From: an uncultured Lachnospiraceae bacterium
GTDB lineage: Bacteria; Bacillota; Clostridia; Lachnospirales; Lachnospiraceae
NCBI GenBank assembly: GCA_902803015.1
Contig: CADCOL010000207.1
Coordinates: 1-14,408 of the forward strand
DNA: 14,408 nt
Direction: 5' to 3'
Positions 13,719 to 14,408 of the stretch are shown one piece after another (the first letter of the stretch is position 1; each line of letters opens with the position of its first letter). Made by a program: the position numbers and the translations under genes. A model generated the notes under the pieces. The model was not told the origin of the DNA. It saw nothing but the letters and a program-made list of their open reading frames with translations, and did no database searches.

Positions 13719-14408
13719 TTAAATGGTCTGATCTTGCTTCGAATCTTCGTTCATATGCCGTCTTCGAAGCTGTCCGCAGGCACCGTCGATGTCCCTGCCC
13801 ATTTCCCTTCTAATAGTAACATTTATTCCGTTTTTTTCAAGTTTATTTTTAAACGCCAAAACCCGCGAATGCTCTGTGGACTTGAAGTTGCGCTCCTTTA
13901 TGGGGTTCACGGGAATCAGGTTGATATGGCAGTTCATTCCGCCCAAAAGCCCGGTCAGTTCCGAAACCTCCTCATCGCGGTCATTTACGCCCGAAACAAG
14001 CGCATATTCAAAGGAAATCCGCCTTCCCGTGCGTGTAAAATAGTCACGGCAGGCATCCATCACTTCCCGCAGGGAATACGAATTGGCAATCGGCATCAGG
14101 GTCCTGCGCTTTTCATCGGTCGGCGCATGCAGGGAAATCGCAAGCGTAATCTGCAAATCCTCCTTTGCAAGGTCATAAATGCGCGGTACGATTCCACAGG
14201 TGGAGACCGTAATGTTTCGCTGCGAGATGTTTAATCCCCGTTCATCGCTTAACATGCGGATGAATTTTAAAAGATTGTCGTAATTATCGAGCGGCTCGCC
14301 GGTTCCCATTACCACGACATTGGAGACTCTCTCCCCCGTCAGCTTCGTGATGCGGTAAATCTGATCGAGCATTTCGCCCGGCAGAAGGTTTCTCTCAAGG
14401 CCGTCCAG
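13719..14408 (-). CDS. rlmN: 23S rRNA/tRNA adenine-C2 methyltransferase RlmN, 5' part missing
   Basis: The C-terminal 229 residues of a radical-SAM methyltransferase that methylates A2503 of 23S rRNA and A37 of some tRNAs. The frame is open to the right edge; the Met at 14372 is internal and is not the start, because the 12 codons before it (LDGLERNLLPGE) match the RlmN sequence that directly follows the radical-SAM Cys motif. That CxxxCxxC motif lies just off the window. Seen here: GTGEPLDNYDN, VSTCGIVPRI, LAISLHAP, LIPVNPI, and near the end GRDIDGACGQL, whose Cys is the methyl-carrying residue of RlmN. The last residues are MNEDSKQDQTI. prpC starts 9 bases after the stop. rlmN upstream of prpC-prkC is the normal order in Firmicutes. 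Confidence 0.96.
   Translation of the reverse strand: MDGLERNLLPGEMLDQIYRITKLTGERVSNVVVMGTGEPLDNYDNLLKFIRMLSDERGLNISQRNITVSTCGIVPRIYDLAKEDLQITLAISLHAPTDEKRRTLMPIANSYSLREVMDACRDYFTRTGRRISFEYALVSGVNDRDEEVSELTGLLGGMNCHINLIPVNPIKERNFKSTEHSRVLAFKNKLEKNGINVTIRREMGRDIDGACGQLRRRHMNEDSKQDQTI

Noticed and set aside
13575..14234. Plus-strand open frame of 219 codons
   Set aside because: It is antisense to rlmN and the start of prpC, both well supported. The translation looks like a shadow of their codon pattern.
1..14408. Defence systems, prophage, insertion sequences, CRISPR arrays, tRNA or rRNA genes
   Set aside because: No transposase, integrase, spaced direct-repeat array or tRNA-like cloverleaf was seen. 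The window reads as ordinary chromosomal core plus small accessory pieces.

Overview
The window looks like a stretch of Lachnospiraceae (Clostridia, Firmicutes) chromosome of moderate GC. This rests on the conserved rlmN-prpC-prkC-rsgA-rpe run, a Lachnospiraceae-style PAS/GAF/GGDEF signalling protein, a Lys/Ala/Pro-rich DUF6465-like protein, a FeoB-associated Cys-rich peptide and strong AGGAGG-type ribosome binding sites. Every gene I can support lies on the minus strand, so transcription runs from high to low coordinates. No tRNA, rRNA, CRISPR array, transposase or phage gene was seen.

Right half (14408 down to about 7620): a housekeeping operon. It starts off the edge with rlmN (23S rRNA/tRNA adenine-C2 methyltransferase). 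Then come prpC (PP2C phosphatase), prkC (PASTA Ser/Thr kinase), rsgA (ribosome-assembly GTPase), rpe (ribulose-phosphate epimerase) and a type Ic aspartate-type aminotransferase. The first four genes are overlapping or closely spaced. A 79-bp spacer with a 23-bp tandem repeat separates rsgA from rpe, and a GC-rich hairpin terminator follows the aminotransferase. PrpC and PrkC form a reversible phosphorylation pair that senses the cell wall. RlmN and RsgA act on the ribosome.

Middle (7614 to 5301): a consensus promoter (TTGACA, 17 bp, TATAAT) whose spacer is an almost perfect 18-bp palindrome drives a 57-residue FeoB-associated Cys-rich membrane peptide. No feoA or feoB is present. Below it are two copies of a 29-bp GC-rich hairpin repeat, then a DHH/DHHA1 phosphoesterase with a long C-terminal extension, then a frameshifted remnant of an unidentified small protein.

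Left half (5277 to 1): a Cu+ P1B-type ATPase (copA) whose last 67 codons are a complete CopZ-like chaperone domain. That domain is preceded by its own strong Shine-Dalgarno sequence and ATG, in frame. A lipoprotein of unknown function follows 18 bp downstream. Next is a separately promoted Lys/Ala/Pro-rich (histone H1-like) protein, ended by a 13-bp perfect-stem terminator. Last is the 5' part of a PAS/GAF/GGDEF protein that runs off the left edge.

Most of the window is ordinary core genome. The points most worth a second look are the copA/copZ fusion with a probable internal translation start, the palindrome-controlled FeoB-associated peptide and its twin-hairpin leader, and the frameshifted remnant upstream of copA.
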